DNA of 64,000 bases, taken from the NCBI GenBank assembly GCA_014529385.2, contig CM043959.1:56259753-56323752 (forward strand). Direction: 5' to 3'. A model generated the notes under the pieces. That model made no database searches and had not been told where the DNA came from. It was given only the letters and a program-made list of their open reading frames with translations. Within the stretch, counting starts at the first letter, position 1. Every line of letters begins with the position of its first letter. Below are positions 1-9,718 of the stretch, piece after piece. Made by a program: the position numbers and the translations under genes. The stretch is from Adiantum capillus-veneris. Taxonomy: Eukaryota; Streptophyta; Polypodiopsida; Polypodiales; Pteridaceae.

Positions 1-372
1 ATCTGAAAAACCAGATAAGAAGACCTCTTCTCAACATACTTCCAAAGAAGCATCTACTTATCAGAAGCAACTTAGAAATGCTCTACGTGAAGCTGACAAA
101 CCTAAAGCACCAGCTTTAAAACGAATGGTCATTCCAACTCAACCCTCAACAATGGAAAAGGTTTTTCCAAAAGAAAATAGTTCCAATCAGATGACTATGC
201 TTCAAGCAATTCAGATTCTTCCTTCAAATCTGAAAAACTAGATAAGAAGACCTCTTCTCAACATACTTCCAAAGAAGAATCTACTTATCAGAAGCAGCTT
301 AGAAATGCTCTACGTGAAGCTGACAAACCTAAAGCACCAGCTTTAGAACGAACGGTCATTCCAGCTTTAGCC
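1..372 (+). repeat. Direct duplication, 227-bp period, in the pararetrovirus relic
   Basis: The sequence from position 1 to about 149 recurs at 228 to about 372 with only a few substitutions. The second copy runs into the downstream viral coding sequence, so the first copy is the probable duplicate. The first copy may extend left of the window. Confidence 0.85.
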
Positions 373-596
373 ACCAAAATGAAGCTAAAGCAAGTCAGTC
401 TCTCTTTGATCACAACTTCATCAGTAATCTGGTCTTAGGAAACATCCAAGCTCGACCTCTCCAAGCATTGCCACCAGGAAGAACACCTTCCAATTCTTCT
501 AATTCTGATGAAGAAGCTTCTGATTTCCCTCAGGATATTCCATCGACATCCCTTTCTAAACAGGATCACTCTTATAAAGAATTATGTCAAAAGGAG
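2..596 (+). pseudogene. Pararetrovirus polyprotein fragment upstream of protease
   Basis: The reading frame from position 2 is hydrophilic, rich in Lys, Ser and Gln, and ends at a TAG near 238. The duplicated copy reopens and shifts frame near 370, then continues acidic and Ser-rich to a TAG at about 597. It sits just upstream of the protease region, where Caulimoviridae carry coat or linker sequence. I see no zinc knuckle or movement-protein motif, so coat or linker is an inference from position only. Confidence 0.5.
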
Positions 597-602
597 TAGG
601 AA

Positions 603-1238
603 TTGCGTCAACGCGAGCTTCTATTTGAAAAACAGCAGGCTCTCCATAGATGGGAAGCCAATCTAACTGCTAGAGAAACCGCTTTCCTTTCTCAGGGGGG
701 TGAGACTTCTCAGACTTGTCAATTCTTTCCAAATACCCCAACTTCACCTACTCCAATTCCATGGGATATCTTATTTCCAAAAGAACAACTAGCTAAGCCA
801 ACTTCAAAAGGTAGTCAACTATCTGAAGAAGATATTAAAAATCTGAAAGAGTTGATAACCCTGTTCAAGCAACCCAAGCCTCAGCCCGAAGAAACAAGGG
901 AGTCCACAGAAATGAATATGGACAATGAGACACAAATCATCAATGAAAATAATGTGGCCATCCCTATTGTAGGATTGCTAATTAAACCCAAAGGTTTTCA
1001 AGCAATTGCTTTGGATGCTTTAATTGACATAGGTGCAGGAGGAAGCTTTGCAAAAAAAGCTTTATTCACGTCAATAATGATCAAGCAATATCCAGAAGTT
1101 ACGCAGGTAAAATATGGTAACGGCTCCAAGGCAACAATCAGAGAATATGTCTATGCATGGATAAATCTAGGTAGTGCTAGATTACCTATTAGACTATCCT
1201 TACAAAGTTCAAATATGTGCTATGATCTAGTAATTTGA
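603..1238 (+). pseudogene. Pararetrovirus coiled-coil segment and aspartic protease
   Basis: This 211-codon reading frame starts with a Gln/Glu/Arg-rich, probably coiled-coil stretch (residues 1-45). A Pro-rich linker follows, then a retropepsin-like domain over about residues 115-211. The active-site triplet normally read as Asp-Thr-Gly is here Asp-Ile-Gly, followed by Ala-Gly-Gly-Ser, so the Thr is lost. The frame stops at a TGA at 1236-1238 and RT coding resumes about 130 bp later. The ATG is simply the first in the open stretch, and the coding sequence clearly continues from upstream. Confidence 0.7.
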
Positions 1239-1371
1239 TTTTATCTAATATCAAAGTTAACCCCTAGCACATTCACAGAAACAAGCTTTCATTTCTCTTA
1301 TCTGGGTAAAAGATATACTGCTCCAATTAAGCAGAGAGCCATCTATGCTATCAATAGCTGTTTAGTTTCCA

Positions 1372-2160
1372 TCAACTATTGATAGCAAATTTAGAGAGTG
1401 GTTCCAAAAAGAAAAATCAAAATACAAAACCCAAATAGAAGAAATAAAAGAAAAGATCATGCAAAGAACCTCTGACAACCCCTTAGCCTTCTGGGATGAA
1501 GAAAAAGACATGATCACTCTCCCTACTATCCCTGAATCTAATCCAACCAAAGCTTCCCACCTAGGAATGTCAATTTCTGATAATGAGCTTTGTCGCAGAG
1601 AAATAGAAGAACTACTACAAAAAGGTATAATGCAACCATCTAACTCAAATTGTTCTTGCAGATCCTTCTACGTCAACAATCACAGCGAATAGAAGCGAGG
1701 GAAAAAGAGGTTAGTGATTGATTACAAACCCCTGAACAGATTTTTGGTTCCGAAGAAATTTTCTATCCCTCTTCAGGAAGACTTAATCAAAAGAATAAAT
1801 GGCAGAAAAGTCTTCTCCAAATTTGATTTGAAAAGCGGATTCTGGCAATTTAAGGTGTATCCCAAAGATAGGTACAAAACAGCTTTTGTAGTACCTCAAA
1901 GAATGTATGAATGGATATCTATGCCTATGGGATTAGGAAATGCCCCTTCAGAGTGCCAACTTAGGGTTGAAATGATATTCGGCCCTATCAAAAAAAATTG
2001 TTTAGTATATTTGGATGACATCCTTATATACTCAAAAAACATGGCAGAACACATAGAGCATCTAAGGGAATTCTATGAGCTTTACTCAAGAAGAGGTCAA
2101 CTTTTTAGGCATTACCATCTACAATGGATGTATAAAACTACAGGAGCACGTATTAGCTAA
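1372..2160 (+). pseudogene. Pararetrovirus reverse transcriptase
   Basis: The frame is open from about 1372, broken by one in-frame TAG at 1690-1692, and continues to 2160. A Lys/Glu-rich lead-in is followed by the RT entry region that normally contains a Phe-Tyr-Val-Asn-Asn segment. Next come Val-Ile-Asp-Tyr-Lys-Pro-Leu-Asn, the Phe-Asp-Leu-Lys-Ser-Gly-Phe palm segment, and the catalytic Tyr-Leu-Asp-Asp at about 2010. This motif set is typical of Caulimoviridae RT. Near 2075-2100 the frame shifts, and the thumb and RNase H are read in another frame. Non-functional. Confidence 0.85.
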
Positions 2161-2874
2161 AATCGCTAATACTCCCAATCATCTTAAAACTATCACCGAG
2201 CTCCAACAATTTCTTGGCTGCCTAAATTTGATCAATTGGAATATCCCTTACTTACCTACCCTTACAAAGAAAAAAAGGGTACTTTTGCAGAAGAATAGTT
2301 CTAAACAATGGGAGGTCTCACACAACAAAACCATTGAGTTAATCAAGCTAATCTGTCAGCAACTTCTCCCATTAAAGCTACCAGGTGAAGGACAACTTAT
2401 CCTCTACAAAGATGCCTCTCTCAAAGCATAGGGAGTAGTCCTCTATGAAGCAATTAATAATAAAGAAATGATGGTCTGCCGATTTGCAAGTGAATCCTTC
2501 CTAAAAGCCGAACAAAAGTATCCCTCTGCTCAAAGGGATATTCTTGCTGAAAAATTAAGCATCAAGAAATTCAGGCTATTTCTTTTTGGGACGAGTTTTC
2601 ATTCTCCGAATGGATCTTAACAATTTCCCTGGATTTCTTAATTCAAAAAATGCCAGCGAAGATAAACGCCTCATCCGATGGGCCTCTTGGTTTGCCCCAA
2701 TGGGACTACAAGTATGAACATATCAAAGGCACCCGCAACGTCCTTGCTAAAATCCTAAGCCGTCTCATCCCACAGGCCGGGTGGAATAATATTATTTCTC
2801 CTACTGACACAAGCACTGATGACATCCACAATGCTACGGCTGTGCCAGCACATAGTGATTGGAAAAAAGCGTAA
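2075..2874 (+). pseudogene. Pararetrovirus RT thumb and RNase H
   Basis: After a frameshift the RT thumb continues (Asn-Phe-Leu-Gly near 2100, Gln-Gln-Phe-Leu-Gly-Cys near 2205). The RNase H follows, with its first catalytic Asp in Lys-Asp-Ala-Ser near 2410. A TAG at 2429-2431 and a frame change near 2600 break it. The C-terminal part, with the conserved His and a degraded Ala-Asp-Ala-Leu-Ser-like stretch near 2750, is read in the frame that ends at 2872-2874. Domain order and sequence style match the preceding RT, so this is one decayed pol. Confidence 0.7.
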
Positions 2875-2976
2875 GCATAATGGAACACATAAGAAGATGA
2901 CATCCACAATGCTATGGCTGTGCCAGCACATAGTGACTGGAAAAAAGAGTAAGCATAATGGAACACATAAGAAGAT
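2818..2976 (+). repeat. Two tandem 78-bp units at the end of pararetrovirus pol
   Basis: A unit starting gatgacatccacaatgct at 2818 repeats at 2896 with a handful of differences. It lies between the RNase H end and the TATA box, where Caulimoviridae promoters carry upstream activating elements. The tgatgac core loosely resembles an activation-sequence-like element, but I would not claim more. Confidence 0.85.
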
Positions 2977-3078
2977 TCTACTTTAGTGGAATACACATGA
3001 TCACCTTAGTGGAAGACACATGTCCACTTTGTAGAATGCGCATTACATGAAGCTTGTAAAGGAAGCCACCCAATCTCC

Positions 3079-3086
3079 TATAAAAG
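3079..3086 (+). promoter_or_regulatory. TATA box of the pararetrovirus-type promoter
   Basis: tataaaag followed by ggagactccc lies about 205 bp downstream of the RNase H end and about 390 bp upstream of the next ORF start. That is the position of the pregenomic RNA promoter in Caulimoviridae. Transcription would start near 3110 and produce a leader of about 350 nt. Confidence 0.6.
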
Positions 3087-3272
3087 GGAGACTCCCTTTC
3101 ATTGTAAATTATCTTGAGTGAAGCTTAGTATATCTCAGTAAGAGCTTAGCATATCTTAGAGTAAGCCCTTGTATATTGATATCTCAAGAGAGGCATAGCC
3201 TTATGTTGTAATTCCTTACTTTGCAACTTCTATACCGATCCCCTGCACACCTTGTCCATACTTTGTATGTCA

Positions 3273-3608
3273 AAATTGTGTCGTGAGGCGAGGTCGCGTG
3301 GTCTGATGGTCGCCCGGCATCTAAGAGTGTAAAGCCACAGGCACCAAATCCTCAAGTAAACTCCCACAGTAAACTCCTACCGCGCGACTTAATTTCAGGT
3401 AAACATTCAATTGCATTCTTGAACAGATCTTTGTCAAAAGTGACCAAGTCTTTTCCACACCTCTCCATGGCTGTAGAAGAAGCTGAACCTTCTGCTCAAT
3501 GGCAAATGCCAGAACTTAAACCCGATCAAGTATATAAACATAAAAATTTATTTAAACTTAGAGCCTCCACCCACGCGACCACGCGACCTTGCCTCACAAC
3601 ACGATTTC
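3273..3608. repeat. Inverted repeat flanking the leader and ORF start
   Basis: About 30 bp at 3273-3302 (core gtgaggcgaggtcgcgtgg) recurs inverted at 3578-3608 with about four mismatches. The GC-rich arms stand out from the surrounding AT-rich DNA. Confidence 0.7.
3467..3565 (+). pseudogene. Start of a further pararetrovirus ORF, truncated
   Basis: An ATG at 3467 in a tccatgg context opens a hydrophilic frame of about 33 codons that looks viral in composition. After about 3565 the sequence changes to GC-rich DNA of different character. Its place after promoter and leader suggests the N-terminus of the first viral ORF. I cannot identify the protein. Confidence 0.4.
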
Positions 3609-3940
3609 GGAAAACACCAATTGATTCTTTGGCAGATGTTGTTGAAAGAGAACAACTAGCAGAATTGCTCCATGCACATCGTGGCGCACAGGGGCTTTTT
3701 TTGCACTCTTCGACCCCACCCTACGCCGTCGATGCGTCACATGCCCTTCTTGATCCCGTACACCCCACCCCGTTGCCCCGTTTCGCAAAATTATCTACGA
3801 GACGCTCCTCCCGATCGCCCGGTGCCTATATGTTCGAGGTTCTGTGCACGTGTGTGCCTTAGCGGGGGGTGAAAATGGAAATTATTGAACAATATGAATA
3901 AAAAAACAAGTACTGAATGGTGTCAAAAATCATTGACAAA
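3609..3940. other. GC-rich stretch without a supported gene
   Basis: The sequence is Pro/Ser-rich in translation to about 3860, then AT-rich. I see no recognisable domain. It separates the pararetrovirus relic from the minus-strand pseudogene. Confidence 0.5.
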
Positions 3941-3951
3941 AACAATTATTC

Positions 3952-3957
3952 TTTATT
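3952..3957 (-). terminator. AATAAA polyadenylation signal of the minus-strand pseudogene
   Basis: AATAAA on the minus strand lies about 90 bp after the exon 2 stop, inside an AT-rich stretch. Confidence 0.5.
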
Positions 3958-4044
3958 GATTCAAATATTACATCATGGTCGATTGGTGTTTCTACGAATT
4001 ACATCTTTGGGTAATGGGAAAATGGCTGACTTGACACCAAGGGA

Positions 4045-5482
4045 TTATACAATTTCCTCTGGGTTTGTCAACCCTTGACCTAGGCTCAAGGCGCAGTGGG
4101 AGAGGATCGAGCCTGGGTGTTTGCCTGTAAAGGCATACAATGCTGCCTCGCGATCCACCAATATACATTTAAGAGCGTTTAAGGTGAGAGAATCTTCAGA
4201 GATTATGCCACTTAATTCTTTACACTTTAGCAACTCTGCAGAACCATTCTTGGAGAACTCTGTGTGAGCAACTCTAAGAATCGATGGCCCTAGATGGCTC
4301 AGGTAGTGCCAAAGAGAACTATCTCTAGCCGTGGAGACGTTGCGTGAGCCTCAAGTACGCATTGCGAACTTATCAACATGATAAGCCGTCTGCAAAGCAT
4401 TTTAATTGATATTAACACTTAAAGTAAGGAATACTAGAAATTCTACCAGGTTTAGATTTATTTACCTCAGTTTCTTCATCCCTCTCTTCAAGATTTTTCT
4501 TCGTAAGATCGATGCTAGATCAATCATCTCTACCAATTGCAATGAGTGGTTTGTGTGGATGAAATGCGCTCTCTTGTACGCTTTCATAAAAAGAGGCACA
4601 TGATTTTATTTCTACTAGTGTACTTGCTACTGCTTGCACCAACTGTTGTTCGTTTTCACTAGGGAGGATGGAGAGGCTTGCTGAGAGATCTTGGTCTTCA
4701 AAATCAATTTGAAAATTGACTTTCTCTTCCTTCCCACTGGGATCCTTCATGCCCGCATAGATAGCAAGCACTGTCAGTGACTCATCTTCTCTGAGTCCTG
4801 ACGTTTTGGCAATGTCGTCAAGGAACAAAAACTGGTGATCATCCACCACCACTGGATGCAAAGTGAGAATTTGGAGTTCCGGGATCTCTTCCAACATCTC
4901 ATCTCTCTCTATCATTCGATCTTCCTCCTCAGTGGTGCTGGGATTTTGCATGAGTACGAGTGCCATAGATGCTTCGGCCTGCTCATCTATCTCTTTGATA
5001 ACTTCATTTGATTCCTCCACAATGGTCACAGGAGTTCTTTGGTTGACCTTTTCCTTTGATTTTCCCTTGTCCATGCCCTCAAGCACAAGTAATGTTAGAA
5101 CCATGTCCCATGAAATAAATTGGGTGCCTATGCACCCCATGCCCAGATCCATGAGATCATCCTCATCCTCTGTCTTGAAGTCCCGTTTCGTGAGGCCTTT
5201 AATAAACCTCAACAAGTGAAACCGGAAGTTTTTTTCAACCGCATAGAGATGCTTCAAGAAATCCACTGGCAACCACGCCGTGTCGGATCCCTCAAAGATT
5301 ACGGCATATTCCTCCATGTGCTGCGCCATGTAGTCAACAAAGCTTCTAAATGCCTCTGCATGAAGGTTGGCAATGGCCTACATGTCAATTGTCCCCTCGA
5401 ACACACTGAGTAGTTCATGTGCTTGATCTGCAAGTCCTACCCTTTCTAATTGTGTGAGAAGTGCATCAGTAGACATTTCCAT
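4045..5482 (-). pseudogene. Spliced pseudogene of unknown function, two exons
   Basis: Exon 1 runs 5482-4466 (339 codons from an ATG at 5482). A 76-nt AT-rich intron spans 4465-4390 with a GTAAAT donor and a TTTGCAG acceptor. Exon 2 runs 4389-4045. Exon 1 and exon 2 join in phase 0, giving a 453-codon frame interrupted by exactly three stops: TAG at 5380-5378, TGA at 4522-4520 and TGA at 4353-4351. The product would be acidic and Glu/Asp/Leu-rich, with a Leu/Phe-rich N-terminal region (about residues 45-90) and a central Glu-rich part. I recognise no family. Promoter and poly(A) signals are in place, so it looks like a gene lost by point mutation rather than by truncation. A retroelement-borne gene is an alternative. 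Confidence 0.6.
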
Positions 5483-5570
5483 GGGTTCGTTCGCGAAGAA
5501 GATGCGAAGAGAGGTTAGAGATAGAGTTTTGTGAATGTGAGAAATGAAGTTTAAAAACTAGAAAGTCACT

Positions 5571-5580
5571 TATATACCCA
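5571..5580 (-). promoter_or_regulatory. TATA box of the minus-strand pseudogene
   Basis: TGGGTATATA on the minus strand lies about 90 bp upstream of the ATG at 5482, leaving room for a 5' UTR of about 60 nt. The 5583-5809 stretch upstream of it is AT-rich with nothing I can name. Confidence 0.5.
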
Positions 5581-5809
5581 AAGTCACTTTTTTAAAAGCA
5601 CCTAAATTAATGTCAAAATAACTTAAAACTTTTATTTTAAACAAAATCACGCGACAAAGCATTGAAAAACACCAACATTGAAAACATTTGTGCTCCACAA
5701 CAAATAAATTTCACGTTTCAATCGAAAACTTGAACAAGCTGAGAATAAACAAGTATGCGCAGAAACGAGATTCAAAACACCGTATGTATTAATGTGGACA
5801 AAATCCATG

Positions 5810-6201
5810 TCATTTACAAGCGTTTACAAAAATACATCGTGGAAACGGAATGTTCTCACACAGAACACTCTTCTCTTTCCTGGAGCGAACAATCTTTTCA
5901 TTGATTACAAAGAGATATTGTTTGGGCAAGGTATATCTGAGATTAAGATACTCACGAAGGTGACTAAGATGCCAGTCATTGTTCACTGTAATGTGGTGCA
6001 CTGCATCGTTGTGGAGATGTATTTGCAAGTCAATTGATTCTCTAGCATCAACCTCAGAGTCTAGTGCCTCCCATTCTCCCATCATCAGCTTCCATCTTCT
6101 ATAAGGAAAGACCATCGACAAGCTTTGCTTTGAAATATGGTATCTAAACACCACCTTGTAAGCAATTACAGAGCACTTGATTCTATCTCCCTGGTGGTTG
6201 A
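5810..6201 (-). pseudogene. C-terminal remnant of an unidentified ORF cut by the E1 LTR
   Basis: On the minus strand about 130 codons are open from the E1 LTR edge at 6201 to a stop at 5810. The C-terminus has a Trp-x-Leu-Ser-His-Leu-Arg-Glu segment followed by Leu-Pro-Lys-Gln-Tyr-Leu-Phe-Val. This vaguely recalls a ubiquitin-like or doublecortin-like beta-grasp, but I cannot assign a family. The first ten codons of the open stretch belong to the LTR. The matching N-terminal half is not found on the far side of E1 (18783 onward), which is RT sequence. Confidence 0.35.
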
Positions 6202-7159
6202 TGTTGGACGGGGAGCGACTCACAAACCCATGAAGTGCATGCAAACACTACCTAGATCAACATAATGTCAATCGAGGACACAGATGACACGAAAGGCACA
6301 TAGAGGAAATCTCTTTAGCTTGTCAGGTTGAGACCATCCTACACATACAACACTCAGGAAGGCCAACTAAACCACAATCAAGAACCTCACTGCTCCCAAC
6401 TACACCACCTAGCCACATACACACATACGGAAGGTAACTCACCTAATCATGCCAGATTCCTACAAAACTTAAGGAACACCATCCCCTCACTAGGATACAC
6501 CTGTCCCTAAGCTTCTACACTCAAAACCCACACTCTAAACCCATCTGCGGAAAACGCGTAGGATGACAGAGAAGAATTTTGAAAGTGTCCGAAACTGAAA
6601 TTTATGAGTACCTATGCGTAGCTTATGTCGCCACGATTCTATAGACTACTAGCACGCAGAAAACAGACATTGTTTGATACACTTATGGCCACAAATAGCT
6701 CGTAGATGCGTCGGCGTGTGCGCTTCGTCTCGCGTGGAATGCTTGGCATTGTCGCGTAGCTCTCCTCAAGCCTACTTAAATGGTGCAGTCAGATCTCCAA
6801 TGTGTTGAGCGAGCCGGGCGTAGCGAGAGGATGAAGCTCACACTCACTCTCTTTCTCTCTCACACACAGTAGACGACAGCGCTAAGTTTTGATTATGATA
6901 AAAGTCTTTTTTGCAAAATGACCTAGGTACCTTATATACTAAGGCTACCTTATGTTTAACCAAAAATGGGGTTGAAAGGGTCAAATGTCTTTGTATTTAC
7001 AATCTGGAAGTGCCATTGCACCCCGGCTTCTGAAACTAGAATAACTACTCATTACAAATGACGTTTATAGCCATAATCCGTAGCATTTCATAACTCGCAA
7101 AAGATAAGACTTTCGTATGAAACTTGAGTTATGTTGTGTTGTTGACCCAACGGTCAAAA
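6202..7159 (-). repeat. E1 3' LTR
   Basis: It aligns end to end with 17826-18782 with scattered substitutions, including cacccatgaag versus aacccatgaag near the left end. It begins tgttg like its partner. The other end reads gtcaaaa where the partner has gtcaaca, so the terminal base pair is mutated. Confidence 0.9.
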
Positions 7160-7174
7160 TTCCCCCCTTCCGCG
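7160..7174 (-). promoter_or_regulatory. E1 polypurine tract
   Basis: On the minus strand CGCGGAAGGGGGGAA directly precedes the 3' LTR. It is the expected plus-strand primer site and fixes element orientation. G carries a very similar tract at 22650-22663. Confidence 0.85.
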
Positions 7175-8874
7175 TTCATGTCGTCCCCGACATGACCTGA
7201 TTGTCGATGGCGATGTGGTTTGTGCTGTCGTTTTGGCTTTATTTGTTGCACTGCTGGTAACTTTGTCGAACCACAACAAAAACTATGATCCATTAGAGCG
7301 GACATCTATCATCATAACCATTCATCTTTTGAGATCCTCTGAGTACTTTTATGTCTGCTCTTCTTCATTGGGGACTTCTTTGTTCCTGTGCAATCATGTT
7401 GTTAGTGTTGTCTACAGCTTTGTCATTGTAGGTCATTCTTCGACTCGCCATTGAGGAGAAGTATGCTATGATCTAAAATTGGTGCTCCAATTCATTTGTC
7501 CATTGATTTGAGTAGCATTTCCTTATTGTTGATGTAGAAGGAATATGTACAAGAGGATGGTGATAGGTGTCTTTAGATTAGGGTCTAAAACCTGGATGAC
7601 CAAAGGGAAAAAACCCGGTGGGAAAAAAAATGCCTTTGGTATACGCTCTTATTGGAGTTGAGCAGTTGAACGTGAAGTACATGTTCATGAAAGGTGAGTG
7701 CTTGGGTGAAACACGGAAAGAGTGTCTGATGCAAGAGCCAATTATGGGACACTCTATATGCATATGAGAAATTTGTCAACAAAAGCATGCAATGTGAAAG
7801 AAGGAGATGATGGGTGTTTCGAGGAATAAATGTAGCACATGTGACATCAAAAGATGTCTCAATAGCTTCCACCTTTCCAAGAAGGGTTATCGATGTAGAA
7901 GTTTCTCCACTCGTATCTCATTGTGCTCAGTACGTGAGTGTCTTTTGGACCTTCTCCTTCACTTCAACACACTTAAGTACTTAGACTTCGACTCTTTTGC
8001 TCACCTATACCAGCATGAGCGACACAACGTAAATATGCTCAACTCTTCCAGCTTGAGCAGTACCTAGAATAGCTAAGACGCTTAGACCACGGAAAAGATT
8101 ACTTGAAGCTTTGGGACTAACACCTCACTCATTTTGTGGCTTAGCTCCTCGACTCTGACTTTTATGACTTGTCGATTGCCTGTTGACACTGCTTTATGAC
8201 AAGTTCTTCGGCTGTTGTAGTGGCTGCTGAGACATACTTCGTGAAGTTTCATCGTTTCCCCGTACCTTCTTCTCTTTGTAGTGCTCAGGCCTCTCGTCAG
8301 TCTTTTCTTCATGTGGATTATGGATTTTTTTATTTTTTCTTAATAATAAACAAAGAAAATCTTAAAACAACTCAACAAAAGAAAAATCATTCAAATAGAA
8401 ATCTAAATGCTATGTACACTATACACATGTCCATAGGGGCTCATATATGGATTTTGTCCCCATACTCCTCTGTAACACTACTATGAGGGCATATACTCTA
8501 AATTTCGTCAAAAAATTATCACAATAAAACGCAAAAATTCAATGCATCTCACAAAACATTGCCCTCTAATAGTCATAATGTTAGGTCCGCATTCAGAATG
8601 CCTCCCCCCTTCCTATTTGGAGTCATCCTTTACGACAGGGTATAGCAAAGGGTATGTGTTGTGCTTGGGCAATTAAAATTTGTGCCTATGCAGGCCTTGT
8701 AATGTAGCCCTATTATGCATACACAGTCAATGCATGGAAAAGATTTATGTTGTGCAAGATGTGGGTATAAACAATTTGCTTATTGGCATTTGTTGGCGAG
8801 GCTTCCTATTCTAAGCAATGTAATGGTCTTTGAAGCTCCTGTATCGTTGCTTGATTGAAGCGACTTGCTCTCTT
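7175..8874 (-). other. E1 3' non-coding region with a block conserved in E2
   Basis: No polymerase motif is present. The stretch of about 7500-7880 is clearly homologous, in sense orientation, to E2 at 29950-30300. It includes a shared segment translating to Tyr-Arg-Val-Ser-His-Asn-Trp and a later Asn-Lys-Ser-Val-Tyr-Gln-Arg. E2 has stops in the matching frame, so the conserved unit may be RNA rather than protein. The rest (7175-7500, 7880-8874) holds nothing I recognise. Confidence 0.6.
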
Positions 8875-9718
8875 TTAATTGTACTGTAATCGTAGGAAGA
8901 ATTGTAAGAATTCAAGCGGTGATGCACTGAGAGCAGTTTTTTTGTTCTTCTTTGGGACCCATTTCTTTGCGTTTATTGGCTGTTTTGTTGCTGGCTCTCG
9001 TTTGGGAACCCATACTTGCCCATGCTTCGTTTCTGTTTGAAGAGACTTCTTTGGGATCCACCTTTTTGTTGTGTGAGTCAACAGTGGTCTTTGCTTCAGC
9101 CCTATACGGTTGGTTGGGGACGGGATTCAGGCTGTGAAAGTTGATACTCTGGTTGTTTTGGAATCCAAATGAATTCCTGACTTTTTTGTGCTTGAATCAA
9201 CTTCTTTGGATCCCAAACCTGAGTTGTGAAAGCTTGCAATTTTGTGATATTCTTACCCGTTCGTGCACACTTTCCTTGTTTTTGTTTGGTGTTGGATCTT
9301 GTGATTTGTCATTAGAGATCTTTGTCTTCTTGATCCATATCTGTTTTTGGCAGATCTGGCTTTTTGGTATCTAGATTTGTCGAGCTTTTTGGCTTTGACT
9401 TGTTGTCCTGTTCTTTTCACCTATCATGGTTGTTGCTGAAGGGGTTGGTGATAGTGATGGCGTGAGTTGATGATAGGGGATGTCGTAAGATTCATCACTA
9501 TCACTACTATCCTCAGCAAGGTTGACTTCTTGTACTTTCCCTTGATTTTTTGGCTGGTAGTGGAAAGTCACTATCTGTTTGCTCGTGGGTGGTAGTTTCT
9601 TGGAGGACTTTTCTAGCCCATTGATTAGAGCATTTTTAGCTCGTTGCTCTGGTCATATTCCTCCTAGCTGAGTCTTTGCATCCTTATTAGGAGCCATGTA
9701 TGAGGATGCTTGTGGTGG
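8875..9718 (-). pseudogene. E1 Trp-x-Pro-Lys repeat region
   Basis: Minus-strand frames contain repeated short motifs of the type Trp-Ile/Val-Pro-Lys: one ends the preceding domain near 9735, and three more fall within 9081-8875 (lysine-rich spacers of about 12-20 residues). An acidic Ser/Asp-rich segment (Ser-Ser-Asp-Ser-Asp-Glu) lies at 9571-9371. Several frameshifts break the region. Its position after the protease and Cys-rich domain parallels E2, where the same motif recurs. Function unknown; the Lys/Trp-rich composition suggests nucleic-acid binding, as inference only. Confidence 0.5.

Larger units (their letters stand above)
1..3570 (+). mobile_element. Endogenous pararetrovirus relic, Caulimoviridae-like
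   Basis: Order seen: pre-protease polyprotein fragment, aspartic protease, reverse transcriptase, RNase H, non-coding region with a TATA box, then the start of another ORF. No LTR, no integrase and no retrotransposon primer site are visible, which fits an integrated Caulimoviridae genome rather than a Ty3 element. The RT and RNase H sequence style also fits that family. An ORF start lying downstream of RNase H and promoter fits a circular genome integrated in permuted or tandem form. The copy is dead: it has a TAG in RT, several frameshifts, an altered protease site and internal duplications. The genus is not assigned. Confidence 0.75.

Noticed and set aside
2880-3000. as-1-like enhancer elements in the 78-bp repeats
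   Set aside because: Only a tgatgac core is present; no paired TGACG motifs.
3316-3329. Initiator-Met primer site of the pararetrovirus (ggcatctaagag)
   Set aside because: Too many mismatches to TGGTATCAGAGC to annotate.
3419-3862. 147-codon plus-strand frame as one gene
   Set aside because: Only the first part after 3467 looks viral; past 3565 it crosses into GC-rich DNA including an inverted repeat, with no domain.
4863-5413. Plus-strand frames opposite the pseudogene
   Set aside because: They are antisense shadows of the spliced minus-strand frame and show no independent motif.
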